Notes: generated from the letters alone by a model not told the origin. 64,000 nucleotides of DNA from Prevotella illustrans (GCF_017426725.1 NZ_JAERMS010000009.1:1-64000), one strand, 5' to 3'; shown: positions 1-8,750, counted from the stretch's first letter. A program made the numbers and translations.

Positions 1-150
1 CGCATCACAAAACTCTTTGACGAAAAATTTTGGGGTACGCATTGACGAAGTCAGGAAAAACACGACGCTTTTTCTTTGTTGTCGTAGCAGTTCCTATGCT
101 ATTACGGCTTTTTTTATGTTAAAAACATATACTACTATCAAAAAAGATAG

Positions 151-158
151 TACCTTTG
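151..158 (+). promoter_or_regulatory. Bacteroidota -7 box upstream of small gene
   Basis: TACCTTTG fits the Bacteroidota -7 consensus TAnnTTTG and lies about 25 bases before the ATG at 183. No TTG is seen at the expected -33 spacing, so only half of the promoter is supported. Confidence 0.5.
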
Positions 159-182
159 CATTGTTCATATAAAGAATATAAT

Positions 183-347
183 ATGAAACAAAAAAGAGAA
201 ACAACGAAGATTGAAGTTACTCCAGAAGAACAAGACCTCATCGAAGCAATCAGAAATTATTGTAACAGTTACCCAAACGGCTATCCTGAACTTCTTGAAT
301 ATGCACAGGACATCTTCGATAGAATGACGGACATGCCAAAAGAATGA
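183..347 (+). CDS. Small hypothetical protein (54 aa)
   Basis: Short acidic, probably helical protein with no signal peptide or membrane segment. The ATG at 183 was chosen over the upstream ATG at 156 because the latter overlaps the predicted -7 box (151-158) and would leave no leader. The last bases overlap an ATG of the next frame, so it is probably co-transcribed with the DUF5053-like gene that follows. I do not recognise the family. Both genes have the look of phage- or mobile-element-associated accessory genes, but no transposase or integrase of such an element is visible here. Function unknown. Confidence 0.5.
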   Translation: MKQKRETTKIEVTPEEQDLIEAIRNYCNSYPNGYPELLEYAQDIFDRMTDMPKE

Positions 348-406
348 AGGCAAAAGATTCTCTCCCTCAGGAGAGCCATTTAAAAATAAACATAAAAAAT
401 AAGATT

Positions 407-691
407 ATGGAAGTAGCAATTAGAAAAGCGGATAGAATCACTGATATGAAAAAACGTATGCAAGACATTTACCTGAGTGTGTCGTGGCGTGAAATATCAC
501 GTACTTATTTCGATAAATCAGTGCCTTGGTTCCAGCACAAGATGTATGGTATCGACGGAAATGGGGGCATGGGTGGATTTACTCCCGAAGAGGCACAACA
601 ACTCAAAGGTGCGCTCGTAGACCTAAGTGAGCGTATCCGTCGGGCAGCCGACAGCATTCCAGCCCCGGCAGCAACGATATCGCCGATTTGA
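407..691 (+). CDS. DUF5053-like small protein
   Basis: Protein of 94 residues from the ATG at 407. An in-frame ATG at 344 overlaps the previous stop, but the extra 21 residues are low in complexity and do not look conserved. The body (ISRTYF.KS..WFQHKM.G.DGNG, then a helix rich in Leu and Arg) recalls DUF5053 proteins, which are common in Bacteroidota phages and accessory regions; their function is unknown. The DGNG turn followed by F-T-P-E-E is the most recognisable part. It ends 47 bp before the convergent xerD stop. Assignment is from memory of the family and is moderate. Confidence 0.6.
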   Translation: MEVAIRKADRITDMKKRMQDIYLSVSWREISRTYFDKSVPWFQHKMYGIDGNGGMGGFTPEEAQQLKGALVDLSERIRRAADSIPAPAATISPI

Positions 692-740
692 ACATTCCTG
701 TTGTATCGTGGGATTTCCATGTCAGCGTATCGGGGTGTTT
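691..740 (-). repeat. 50-bp dispersed repeat, copy 1
   Basis: Read on the minus strand, this stretch aligns over 50 bases with 55912-55961 with about nine mismatches and no gaps. It fills the gap between the DUF5053-like gene and xerD. No gene is encoded in either copy. Confidence 0.55.
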
Positions 741-1653
741 ATTTTCTGATGTTCCTCGGATGATGGTTGAGGATTTCCTCACGCAGTGTCGTGGTGTCGA
801 CATGGGTATAGATTTCGGTCGTACCGATGTCCTCATGGCCCAACATGGCCTGTATGGCACGCAAGTCGGCACCGCCATGCAGCAATGCCGTGGCAAAACT
901 GTGACGCAAGGTATGAGGAGAGATCGTCTTCTTTATGCCCGCCTCCCGGGCCTGCCGCTTGATCATGATGAGAATCATGGTACGGGTAAGATGATGACCA
1001 CGGCGATTGAGGAATACGAAATCTTCTTCGCCGGGCTTGATATCGAGATGAACACGGTAGAGATTCCACAATTCAATTTCCTTAATCGCCTTCGATGAGA
1101 TGGGCACAAACCGTTCCTTGCGCCCTTTTCCTTCTACCCGAATAAACTTTTCATCCAAATAGAGGTTCGAGAATTTAAGATGAGTGAGTTCGGAAACGCG
1201 CAGTCCACAACTAAAAAGTACTTCGATGATGGCTTTGTTGCGTTGCCCTTCGGGCTTGGTCAGATCAATACTGCTTTCCAACAGATCGACTTCGGCCGTA
1301 CTCAACACCTCGGGTAAATGTATTCCTAATTGCGGCGACTCCAATAATTCCGACGGATCGGTTTCGATATAACCATCGAGGAGCAAATAACGATAGAACG
1401 AACGGACGCCACTCAATATGCGTGCCTGCGACTTGGGCCCGATACCATGATCATGAAACGTGGCCGAGAAGTGCTGCAAATCATCGAGCCGAATACGTAA
1501 AGGATCGAGCCGCTGCCGGTTGCAATAGTCTAAAAGCCACTGCAGATCGTGCCGATAGGCTTCGATGGTATTGACGGTGTAGTTGCGTTCCAGCTTCAGA
1601 TACCTAAGATACGACTTTACAATATTCGCGTTTGAATTCTTGTCGTTTTCCAT
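739..1653 (-). CDS. xerD: Tyrosine recombinase XerD
   Basis: Site-specific tyrosine recombinase of 304 residues, the usual XerD length. With XerC it would resolve chromosome dimers at dif. The N-terminal SAM-like core-binding domain covers about residues 8-90 and the catalytic domain 110-295. Catalytic residues are all visible: Arg152 in CGLRVSEL, Lys176, His247 and Arg250 in HTLRHSFAT, His273 in LGHEDIGTT, and nucleophile Tyr282 in IYTHV. The intact catalytic set and chromosomal context (aroQ next door) favour the housekeeping XerD over a mobile-element integrase. It is transcribed from a well-spaced promoter at 1741-1770, giving a leader of about 80 bases. Confidence 0.93.
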   Translation of the reverse strand: MENDKNSNANIVKSYLRYLKLERNYTVNTIEAYRHDLQWLLDYCNRQRLDPLRIRLDDLQHFSATFHDHGIGPKSQARILSGVRSFYRYLLLDGYIETDPSELLESPQLGIHLPEVLSTAEVDLLESSIDLTKPEGQRNKAIIEVLFSCGLRVSELTHLKFSNLYLDEKFIRVEGKGRKERFVPISSKAIKEIELWNLYRVHLDIKPGEEDFVFLNRRGHHLTRTMILIMIKRQAREAGIKKTISPHTLRHSFATALLHGGADLRAIQAMLGHEDIGTTEIYTHVDTTTLREEILNHHPRNIRK

Positions 1654-1670
1654 TTATTTTGTTATTTTTG
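1640..1670 (+). promoter_or_regulatory. Promoter for aroQ operon
   Basis: TTG at 1640-1642 and TATTTTTG at 1663-1670 are separated by 20 bases, a full match to the Bacteroidota -33/-7 promoter. It overlaps the xerD start codon and would begin transcription near 1677, about 80 bases before aroQ. Confidence 0.7.
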
Positions 1671-1740
1671 TCCTAAAATAACCGTTCCGGCAATCAACAA
1701 CCAAGACCCTGTTTGTCGAAGGGTGACGCTGATTTCATTA

Positions 1741-1770
1741 CAAAGATAGAATAAAAAGATGAAAATTCAA
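1741..1770 (-). promoter_or_regulatory. Promoter for xerD
   Basis: On the minus strand TTG (1770-1768) and TATCTTTG (1748-1741) are 19 bases apart, matching the Bacteroidota consensus. The -33 element lies inside the first codons of aroQ. Transcription would start near 1734 and oppose the aroQ leader. Confidence 0.65.
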
Positions 1771-2181
1771 ATTATTAACGGTCCTAACCTCAATCTGCTG
1801 GGCGTTCGTGAGCCTGACGTATATGGTAACAACAGCTTTGAGAGCTATCTGCCACAGCTGCGCCGGAAGTTTCCCGACGTAGAGATCGAATACTTCCAAA
1901 GCAACAGCGAGGGAGCATTGATCGACAAACTGCAGGAAGTGGGCTTCACGCACGACGGCGTGGTACTCAACGCGGGGGCTTATACCCACACCAGTGTGGC
2001 GCTGCACGATTGTATTCGCTCCTTGAAATGCCCGGTGGTAGAGGTTCACATCAGCAATGTGCACCGTCGCGAAGAGTTTCGCCACCACTCTTTTATCTCA
2101 TCGGCTTGCTTAGGCGTCATCTGCGGCTTCGGACTGAAAAGCTATGAATTGGCGGTGGAAGGAATCAGGAATTTGAAATGA
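1759..2181 (+). CDS. aroQ: 3-dehydroquinate dehydratase, type II
   Basis: Catalyses dehydration of 3-dehydroquinate to 3-dehydroshikimate, third step of the shikimate pathway, in the cytosol. Length 140 residues is normal for the small dodecameric type II enzyme. The family signature NGPNLNLLG occurs at residues 8-16, the flexible lid with active-site Tyr22 follows, and NAGAYTHTS (71-79) and EVHISN with His97 form the substrate pocket; Arg108 lies on the later loop. The O-methyltransferase gene begins 10 bp downstream, so the two are probably one transcript. The shikimate pathway also makes chorismate, from which 4-hydroxybenzoate for an aryl polyene could come, but no link to the distant pigment cluster is shown. 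Confidence 0.96.
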   Translation: MKIQIINGPNLNLLGVREPDVYGNNSFESYLPQLRRKFPDVEIEYFQSNSEGALIDKLQEVGFTHDGVVLNAGAYTHTSVALHDCIRSLKCPVVEVHISNVHRREEFRHHSFISSACLGVICGFGLKSYELAVEGIRNLK

Positions 2182-2191
2182 GAAGCGCATT

Positions 2192-2854
2192 ATGCTTGAT
2201 CAATACATCGCTTCTCACATTGAGCCCGAGGGCGACTATCTTTATCGCCTCTATCGGGCCACGAACATCCATACCATCCACGGGCGAATGGCCAGCGGCC
2301 ATTTGCAAGGGCGACTACTCAAGATGTTGGTTGAGATGATAAGGCCTCGCTATGTGCTGGAGGTAGGTACCTTTTCGGGCTATTCGGCATTGTGCATGGC
2401 CGAAGGACTGAAGACGCTGGTGATGGAAGAGCCTCACATAGAGCGTAAACTCTATACGTTTGAGATCAATGATGAGATGGAAGATTTCACACGGCCGTGG
2501 ATCGAGGGGTCCGGACTTGCCCGACTGATTGACTTTCGTATCGGTGACGCCAACAAACTGGCACCGCGATTGAACGTGACATTTGACATGGCATTTGTGG
2601 ACGGCGACAAACGGTCTTACGTTGAAACCTACGAAACGGTGCTGAGATTGCTCCATCCGGGTGGTTTTATCCTGGCTGACAACACGCTTTGGGACGGCCA
2701 CGTAATTGACCCGACATACGATCACGACCACCAGACGAAAGGCATACGAGCCTTCAACGATCATGTGGCGGCCGACACACGCGTGGAGAAAGTGATCCTG
2801 CCACTGCGTGACGGACTGACCATCATCCGTAAAAAACGAGACTCCGAGACCTGA
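2192..2854 (+). CDS. SAM-dependent O-methyltransferase (family 3)
   Basis: Class I SAM methyltransferase of 220 residues resembling the caffeoyl-CoA/catechol O-methyltransferase group, which need a divalent metal. The SAM-binding motif LEVGTFSGYSALCMAEG is near residues 50-65. FVDGDKRSYVETYE (about 131-145) and LADNTLWDGHV (about 159-170) are typical metal and substrate loops. Its substrate cannot be told from the sequence; in Bacteroidota this family often sits beside housekeeping genes. It follows aroQ by 10 bp and precedes rbfA by about 125 bp, where a separate -7 box occurs. Confidence 0.85.
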   Translation: MLDQYIASHIEPEGDYLYRLYRATNIHTIHGRMASGHLQGRLLKMLVEMIRPRYVLEVGTFSGYSALCMAEGLKTLVMEEPHIERKLYTFEINDEMEDFTRPWIEGSGLARLIDFRIGDANKLAPRLNVTFDMAFVDGDKRSYVETYETVLRLLHPGGFILADNTLWDGHVIDPTYDHDHQTKGIRAFNDHVAADTRVEKVILPLRDGLTIIRKKRDSET

Positions 2855-2882
2855 TTCGGCCCTCTTATTCAATATTATTGAT

Positions 2883-2890
2883 TACCTTTG
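2883..2890 (+). promoter_or_regulatory. -7 box upstream of rbfA
   Basis: TACCTTTG matches TAnnTTTG and would give a leader of about 80 bases before the rbfA ATG. No clear TTG lies 19-21 bases upstream, so support is partial. Confidence 0.45.
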
Positions 2891-2979
2891 CAGAAGACAG
2901 GCCGCGCTTGACTATTTGAAAGTAAGCTTTCATCGCGCTCACCGGCACTATCTTCGCGGACAATTTAAACAAGATAATT

Positions 2980-3315
2980 ATGCAAGAAACAAGACAAAAC
3001 CGCATATCACGCCTGCTCCAAAAAGAGCTGGCTACTATTTTCCAAGGTCAGACACGCATGATGCATGGTGTCATGGTAAGCGTCACCCGTGTACGGATAA
3101 GTCCCGACTTGAGTATCTGCACCGCCTATCTCAGCATTTTTCCCAGCGAGAAAGGCGCGGAGATACTAAAGAATATCAATGCCAACGAAAAGACAATCCG
3201 CTACGATCTGGGCCAACGTGTGCGCAACCAGCTACGCATCATCCCCGAACTGCGTTTTTTCATTGACGACAGCCTCGACTATATTGAACATATTGACGAA
3301 TTGTTGAAGAAATAG
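2980..3315 (+). CDS. rbfA: 30S ribosome-binding factor A
   Basis: RbfA binds the free 30S subunit and helps late maturation of the 16S rRNA 5' end, and aids cold adaptation. The 111-residue product fits the family. It starts with the usual R.NRI...LQKELATIF helix; the KH-like core includes VSVTRVRISPDLS.CTAYLSIFP, and it ends with the conserved P.LRFFIDDSLDYIEHIDELL motif. The ABC permease gene starts 18 bp later and probably belongs to the same operon, a pairing seen in other Bacteroidota. Confidence 0.92.
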   Translation: MQETRQNRISRLLQKELATIFQGQTRMMHGVMVSVTRVRISPDLSICTAYLSIFPSEKGAEILKNINANEKTIRYDLGQRVRNQLRIIPELRFFIDDSLDYIEHIDELLKK

Positions 3316-3333
3316 AGAGCCACCAACTACCCA

Positions 3334-4560
3334 ATGCTGTTCCCTTTTTATATCGCGCAACGCTATCTTTTTTCAAAGAAAAAGACCAATGCCATCAATA
3401 TCATTTCTATCATTTCGGTGATAGGCGTGGCCGTAGCGACAATGGCGCTGGTCATTGTGTTGAGTGTATTTAACGGTTTTCACGATCTGGTAGCCTCTTT
3501 TTTCACCAATTTCGATCCACAACTGAAAGTCGTTCCCGTAGAGGGGAAGACGGCACCGGCCGATGATCCCATTCTGACAAAGATCAGACAGCTGCCCCAA
3601 GTAGACATTGCCACGGAGTGTGTGGAAGACCAGGCGCTTGCCATGTATCACGACAAACAAGCCATGGTGGTCATCAAAGGTGTCGACGACAACTTCGACC
3701 GGCTCACCCATATCAAGGAAATACTCTATGGCGACGGCGATTTTTCGCTGCATGCCGCCAATCTGCAATATGGCATTCTGGGCATCCGACTGGCCAATAT
3801 GCTGGGAACATCGGCCAACTTCAACGATTATCTGCGCATCTACGCGCCACAACGCGACGGCCAGCTCGACATGATGAATCCACAGGAAGGCTTTGTGGCG
3901 GATTCGCTATTATCCCCCGGCGTGGTGTTTGCGGTCAACCAAAGCAAGTACGACCGCAACTACATCCTTACTTCCGTCACTTTCGCGCGCTTGCTCTTCA
4001 ATCAGGACGGCATGCTATCGTCGCTTGAGCTGCGACTGAAAGACGGTAGCGATTTCGAAGCTGTCAAGAACGAGATGAAACAGATAGCCGGCACAAAATA
4101 CAAAGTGCTTGACCGGTTTGAACAACAGGCCGATACGTTCAAGATTATGCAAATAGAAAAGTTCATGGCTTACATCTTTCTGACATTTATTCTTATCGTA
4201 GCTTGTTTCAATATCATCGGTTCACTCTCCATGCTGATTATCGACAAGAAGAAAGATGTGGTGACATTGCGCAATTTAGGAGCCGACGACCGACAGATTA
4301 AACGTATTTTCCTGTTTGAAGGTCGCATGATTTCAGCCTTGGGCGCACTGCTTGGAATAGGGCTTGGACTGCTGCTCTGCTGGCTGCAACAGACGTATGG
4401 ACTTGTAAAAATGGGCGAGCGCAGCGGCAGCTTCATCGTCAACGCCTATCCGGTAAGCGTACATTACACGGACGTGGTGTTCATCTTTATCACGGTAATG
4501 GCCGTAGGCTGGATTGCCGTATGGTACCCTGTGAGATATTTCACACGCTTAAAAGAATAA
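3334..4560 (+). CDS. LolC/LolE-type ABC transporter permease
   Basis: Inner-membrane permease of the FtsX/LolE group, 408 residues, likely part of a lipoprotein-release or similar envelope ABC transporter. The N-terminal YLFSKKKTNAINIISIISV segment and first membrane helix (about 18-45) are the typical LolC/E start. A large periplasmic MacB-like domain spans about 50-270, and three C-terminal helices (about 280-300, 325-350, 375-398) form the FtsX domain. No ATPase gene is adjacent; in many Bacteroidota the LolD partner lies elsewhere. The palindrome at 4566-4583 directly follows the stop. Confidence 0.88.
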   Translation: MLFPFYIAQRYLFSKKKTNAINIISIISVIGVAVATMALVIVLSVFNGFHDLVASFFTNFDPQLKVVPVEGKTAPADDPILTKIRQLPQVDIATECVEDQALAMYHDKQAMVVIKGVDDNFDRLTHIKEILYGDGDFSLHAANLQYGILGIRLANMLGTSANFNDYLRIYAPQRDGQLDMMNPQEGFVADSLLSPGVVFAVNQSKYDRNYILTSVTFARLLFNQDGMLSSLELRLKDGSDFEAVKNEMKQIAGTKYKVLDRFEQQADTFKIMQIEKFMAYIFLTFILIVACFNIIGSLSMLIIDKKKDVVTLRNLGADDRQIKRIFLFEGRMISALGALLGIGLGLLLCWLQQTYGLVKMGERSGSFIVNAYPVSVHYTDVVFIFITVMAVGWIAVWYPVRYFTRLKE

Positions 4561-4565
4561 ATGAC

Positions 4566-4583
4566 TTTCCCAAATTTGGGAAA
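4566..4583. terminator. 18-bp perfect palindrome between convergent genes
   Basis: TTTCCCAAATTTGGGAAA is a perfect palindrome six bases after the permease stop and before the convergent helicase stop. It could act as a bidirectional terminator or a protein-binding site. A near-identical sequence is at 32039-32058. Confidence 0.4.
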
Positions 4584-4619
4584 AACAGAATTTCATAAAG
4601 AGGATAAGCAGCCAACTAT

Positions 4620-7600
4620 TCATACCCCTGCTTCATATCCTCGCCAAGTACCTTGCTTTTCATCGATATCACGAATCAGTTCGGCAAAGACGCGGTTGGC
4701 CTTCATCAACCGCTCGTTGCCCGTCACGATCATCTGTTTGCGTGCCCGGGTAAGGGCCACGTTGAGCTTGCGATCGATGACGCGCCCGTTTTCCTCGAAG
4801 CAATTACCCGTCAGGAAATCGAGCTGGTAATACTGTTGGATGGTGAAAGAGTAGATGATGACGTCGCGTTGCGACCCTTGGTAGCGTTCCACGGTGTCGA
4901 TACTGACGCGTTCGAGGGCCGGAATGCCGAGCCGCTCCACTCGTTTGCGAATCATGGCTATCTGGTTGCGGTAGGGCACGATGACGCCCACGGTCTTATC
5001 GGCGTCGAACTTTCGGCCGTAAAAGCGATAAACACGGCGCAGCACGTCGGCCACGATGGCCGCTTCCTCCGTGTTCACTTTGTCCGACAGCGTGGGTTCG
5101 TGGCAGAAAGCCGAAGGAACGTAAATCACGCGCTGCCGACTGAGCAGGTCGTCGAAGGCGTCCGCGGGGGCCACGGCATAGCGGAGGCGGGCTTCTTGCT
5201 GGTGAGGCAGGGGCACGGGGCGCAGGTTCTCCTCTCGATAGAACATACGATTGGAGAACGCGGCCACCTCGGGGTGCATGCGACCTTGACGTCGCAATAT
5301 GCCTATAAAGCGAGTACGGCCGGCCCGCCGCTCCAATCGTAGCAGACGTTCGAAGAGCGACTGCCGACAATTCTCCAGCCCGATGGCCCACAACGACGGT
5401 TCCGTAACGGCCGACTCGCCCTCGTCCTGCTGCACCACGGCGGGCAGTTGCTTGTGGTCGCCTATCAAAATGAACTTGCCACACCGGGTCAGCAGCCCCA
5501 CAAGGTTGGGCTCCAACAGCTGGCTGGCCTCATCGACCATGGCCACGGCGAAGCGCTTCAGACTGAAAAGATACGACTTATTCTGCAACGTGCTCGTCGT
5601 TCCTACGATGACATCGGTCCGCAACAGGAGTCGCCGAACCTCGTCTAAGCGGGGCGCGGCTTCGACAAGAGAATCGAGCAACCGCCCTCTGTAGCGCTCG
5701 TCGCAAGTATATTCGCCGCCGATACGGATGTAGTCGATGCCGTTGTCGGCCAGCATGCCGCATATTTCGTCTACGGCACGATTGGTATAAGCCATCAGCA
5801 GAATGCCCTCGTCGGCCGGTTTCACGGCTAAGGCTTCCCTAACGAGAAACTGCAGAGCCATGCTGGTCTTGCCGGTTCCGGGAGGTCCTGCCACCAGAAA
5901 GTAGTCGCGGGCCTGTCGTGCCTGCAAAATGATGTCGTCGTAGTTAGGGTGATAAGTTCTTGTTAGTCTGACGGCAGTGTCGGCTTCGGGCGCGCGCAGC
6001 CCCAGCAAGAGCTGTCGACGACGGCTGTCGGCCGTCATCAGTTGGTGCAGGGAGCGCACGGCGGCCGTCGTGCCAACGTCGCTTCCGCCATGCTCAATGG
6101 CGTAGCGGTCGGCCCGGAGACGCGGGTTGAGTCCGTTGATGAGCTTCAGCCGGATGCGGTCGGTGCGTATCTCGATCAGCGTTCCCTTATACAACAACGC
6201 CTCGCGCACATCGGGCTGCGCGTCTTTCCCGTAGCCGTAGAAATACACCAAATCACCCAATCGGAAATTGGGAAGGAAGTCTTCGCCCTGATCGGGTACG
6301 CTCAGCGTAATCAGGTCAATGCCGCTGAAGTCGCTGCCACACTCCGCCGACACGATGGTCAGCCCCGTATAGATGTTTCCGGTCTCCCGTTTTTCGGCCA
6401 AAGGCATGTTCCACAGGTCGGCCACGGCGTTACCCACGCCCTCCTGCCGGCCCACTTTAGCGGCCAGTTGCTCTCTATATACAAAGGTCATCATGCGGTT
6501 GAAATAGGCGCGTTCCACCGCGGTCAATCGCCGCAAAGGTTCGGTAACGGCCTGCAATCGGGGCAGAACATAACGTTGGAAGAAAGGTGTGGCTATATGA
6601 TTCTCGTTGAGGGTGGCCGGCGTGAGACTCTCCAAAGCTGGTCCGAAACCGTGGAGAGCGAAGTCAAACTCCCGAAAGACGATGGCGTTGCGCAGGCGAA
6701 GGGCCTCGCGGAAAAGCTTTTGATAAAAATTGACAACCACCAGTCCGCCGGGCAATGGGTATTTGGAATAGAGCAAGCGGATATCGGTCTGGTGACTGCC
6801 CACGTGGAAATTCTGGCGCAGCACGCCGTAGTAAAGCAGCAACTGCACGTAATGGTCTTCCTTCTGGTACGACCCGTACTCGTTGGGACGGTTGCGCTGA
6901 ATGTTGAAATTCTTGCCCGCCTTTTGCTCCACGAGCAGCTTCATGTCGCCCGTCATGAGGTCGACACGTCCCTGCAGGCCCAGTCGTTCACACACAAAAG
7001 ACGGTTCGAGAACGGCTTGACGGCGGTCGTAGGCGACGGTCGTGCGGGAGGGGAACACCGCGGAGTGAAACTCGCCGAAAAGTTCGGCCACAATCTGCCG
7101 TATGTTTTGGGTCTGAGAGAGGGCGGCCGTCTTGAAGTTCTCGTCTCGGTTGAGGTCTTCGCAGGCGCAGAACTCCAACGCCTTCTCTTTAAAACTCTTC
7201 TTGAAGGTTTCCTTCCAGTCGTAACGGCCTTCGCCATTGATGATGTCGTCGAGCGCCTTGCCGGCAAAGTTACCCAGCAGAATGGCCTGGCTGTTGGCCG
7301 AAGGGGCCATGCGGTTGACGGTATAGGCCAGCGGATGGTGGCCGTAGTCGGTGAAACAGCGGGCGATGCTACTGATGTCAACTAAAAAGTCGGGCTCCAC
7401 GATGATGACTTGCGCCGTGGCCCGGGCCCGACGGTCACGCGACAGTGCGGGCGCCGACACGTCGATCAGGTTGAGCTGCATGCCGGGACGCAATAGGTCG
7501 GCCAGATACCGCTGATCGTCGGCCAGACTTACGACGACTTCTTTCTCGTCGGCGTCTTGGTCGATGGTGGCCGTGAAGCCGTCGGCGTCGGTCTCCTGCA

Positions 7601-8021
7601 CGATGCAACGCACGCAACGGTAGTCCACGGGCTGCCGGTTCTCGTGCGGTCGGTCGGTCGGCGGAATGCGTCCTACCAGTTCCGGCGGCACCTTCACGTC
7701 GAGTACGGCCGATATGAACAGAGCCAGGGCACGACAGTTGTAGCGTATCTCGTTGGGCGCGGGCCGTCCGGAGCGGTTGCTCTCGCGGCGCATGCGCTGG
7801 ATGGCGATGGTGTCTGCCACGCTCACATGGTGCTTCTTGCAGAGAAAGTCCACCTGCGAGAAGAGGTTGCCAAAGGCCAGATTGCTGCCTGCCAGCCCCT
7901 CATGACACACCTGTGCCAGCGTTTCGTGCGTCAACTTGTTGGCGATGGCTCCGTCGGTCATGTCCAGAATCTGCCCCACCCGACCGAAAAGTTCGGCCGC
8001 AATCTTGTCCGTATCATTCAT
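4620..8021 (-). CDS. Dna2-like nuclease-helicase (PD-(D/E)XK + SF1 helicase)
   Basis: Large cytosolic protein of 1,133 residues that joins a Cas4/RecB-type nuclease-like region to a superfamily 1 helicase, the layout of eukaryotic Dna2. In the N-terminal half GRVDLMTGDMKLLVEQKAG (about residues 350-368) fits a PD-(D/E)XK core (D...ExK). The helicase has Walker A GPPGTGKTS near 712-720, motif II VDEASQ near 830, a GDHKQLPAV motif III, and the C-terminal VERYQGSQRDVIIYS and LNVALTRARKQ motifs of UPF1-like enzymes. It probably acts in replication fork or DNA-end processing, possibly in defence; no defence genes adjoin. Its upstream region is made of short GTAAAAA-type repeats. Confidence 0.85.
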   Translation of the reverse strand: MNDTDKIAAELFGRVGQILDMTDGAIANKLTHETLAQVCHEGLAGSNLAFGNLFSQVDFLCKKHHVSVADTIAIQRMRRESNRSGRPAPNEIRYNCRALALFISAVLDVKVPPELVGRIPPTDRPHENRQPVDYRCVRCIVQETDADGFTATIDQDADEKEVVVSLADDQRYLADLLRPGMQLNLIDVSAPALSRDRRARATAQVIIVEPDFLVDISSIARCFTDYGHHPLAYTVNRMAPSANSQAILLGNFAGKALDDIINGEGRYDWKETFKKSFKEKALEFCACEDLNRDENFKTAALSQTQNIRQIVAELFGEFHSAVFPSRTTVAYDRRQAVLEPSFVCERLGLQGRVDLMTGDMKLLVEQKAGKNFNIQRNRPNEYGSYQKEDHYVQLLLYYGVLRQNFHVGSHQTDIRLLYSKYPLPGGLVVVNFYQKLFREALRLRNAIVFREFDFALHGFGPALESLTPATLNENHIATPFFQRYVLPRLQAVTEPLRRLTAVERAYFNRMMTFVYREQLAAKVGRQEGVGNAVADLWNMPLAEKRETGNIYTGLTIVSAECGSDFSGIDLITLSVPDQGEDFLPNFRLGDLVYFYGYGKDAQPDVREALLYKGTLIEIRTDRIRLKLINGLNPRLRADRYAIEHGGSDVGTTAAVRSLHQLMTADSRRRQLLLGLRAPEADTAVRLTRTYHPNYDDIILQARQARDYFLVAGPPGTGKTSMALQFLVREALAVKPADEGILLMAYTNRAVDEICGMLADNGIDYIRIGGEYTCDERYRGRLLDSLVEAAPRLDEVRRLLLRTDVIVGTTSTLQNKSYLFSLKRFAVAMVDEASQLLEPNLVGLLTRCGKFILIGDHKQLPAVVQQDEGESAVTEPSLWAIGLENCRQSLFERLLRLERRAGRTRFIGILRRQGRMHPEVAAFSNRMFYREENLRPVPLPHQQEARLRYAVAPADAFDDLLSRQRVIYVPSAFCHEPTLSDKVNTEEAAIVADVLRRVYRFYGRKFDADKTVGVIVPYRNQIAMIRKRVERLGIPALERVSIDTVERYQGSQRDVIIYSFTIQQYYQLDFLTGNCFEENGRVIDRKLNVALTRARKQMIVTGNERLMKANRVFAELIRDIDEKQGTWRGYEAGV

Positions 8022-8028
8022 ATCGACA

Positions 8029-8036
8029 CAAAGATA
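8029..8036 (-). promoter_or_regulatory. -7 box immediately upstream of nuclease-helicase
   Basis: The minus strand reads TATCTTTG, a match to TAnnTTTG, only eight bases before the ATG at 8021, implying a very short or absent leader. The position where the -33 element should lie falls inside the GTAAAAA repeat tract. Confidence 0.45.
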
Positions 8037-8045
8037 GCCGTTTTT

Positions 8046-8184
8046 ACAAAAGTAAAAAAGTAAAAAAGTAAAAAAGTAAAAGGGAAAAAGGAAAGGGAAA
8101 AAGGAAAGGTAAAAAGGTAAAAAAGTAAAAGAGTAAAAAGGGAAAAGGGAAAGGTAAAAAAGTAAAAGGGTAAAAAAGTAAAAA
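8046..8184. repeat. GTAAAAA-type short tandem repeat tract
   Basis: About 140 bases made almost entirely of 6-8-base units such as GTAAAAAA, GTAAAAG and GGAAAAA. No coding capacity is supported. It abuts the helicase -7 box and merges into the left arm of the inverted repeat. Confidence 0.8.
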
Positions 8185-8266
8185 GGTGGTGGGTGTTAGG
8201 TGTTAATGGTCAGTGAAGCCATTCATTGTCACTCAACTACAGCTATTTTGCTTTTTACTTTTTTAC
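8185..8266 (+). repeat. Inverted repeat, left arm (about 82 bp)
   Basis: Starts GGTGGTGGGTGTTAGG and is the reverse complement of 8751-8832 with only two or three mismatches. The arms enclose dispersed element copy A. The GTAAAAA tracts outside both arms extend the symmetry. Confidence 0.85.
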
Positions 8267-8316
8267 CCTTTTACCCTTTTACCTTTTTACCTTTTTACCT
8301 TTACCTGATCATTTGT

Positions 8317-8740
8317 GGGGGACAGGTTTTCAAGTATCAATCGATATCTGCCGAGCCCTGAATTATCTTTACATATACCATCAAAAAAGTGGCGTTATTC
8401 TGAAAAAGAAAAGACTTGGGCGCAAATAAGCGATTGTAGAGCGAGTTTATAAAGTGCTGGTTATCAATGTATTGTGATTTTTAGGGTGTTTTTCCCTCGC
8501 TTTTTCGCCCTTAATCGCTATGCTTTTAGATCATAATTGCGGCTCTTTCACCCGCTAAAAGTTATGCTTTAGCGGCGTAATCGCTATGCTTTGAGCCGAT
8601 AAAAGGATAGCTTTGGGCATAAAAGGGCATCAAAATCGGCAAAGCAAAGGACTTTTTCGGCGTGCCGACAGCTAAATGACGTGTTGCGGAAGTGTTAAAA
8701 TCTGGTAGTTTTTTCTGACAAAAATCACGGAAACACTGAA
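8317..8740 (+). repeat. Dispersed 22-bp-unit element, copy A
   Basis: Non-coding element of about 420 bases found again, inverted, at 17831-18253 and, in part, at 63224-63631. Conserved outer parts (…TCTTTACATA…AAAAAAGTGGCGTTATT at one end, AGTGTTAAAATC.GGTAGTTTTTTCT at the other) flank five or six degenerate units of about 22 bases built on ATCGCTATGCTTT. Open frames across it are not conserved between copies. Confidence 0.8.
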
Positions 8741-8750
8741 AAGTAAAAAA

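Noticed and set aside
1..45. Possible C-terminal end of an upstream gene: an open frame of 14 codons from the first base to a TGA.
   Set aside because: Too short to recognise and easily open by chance.
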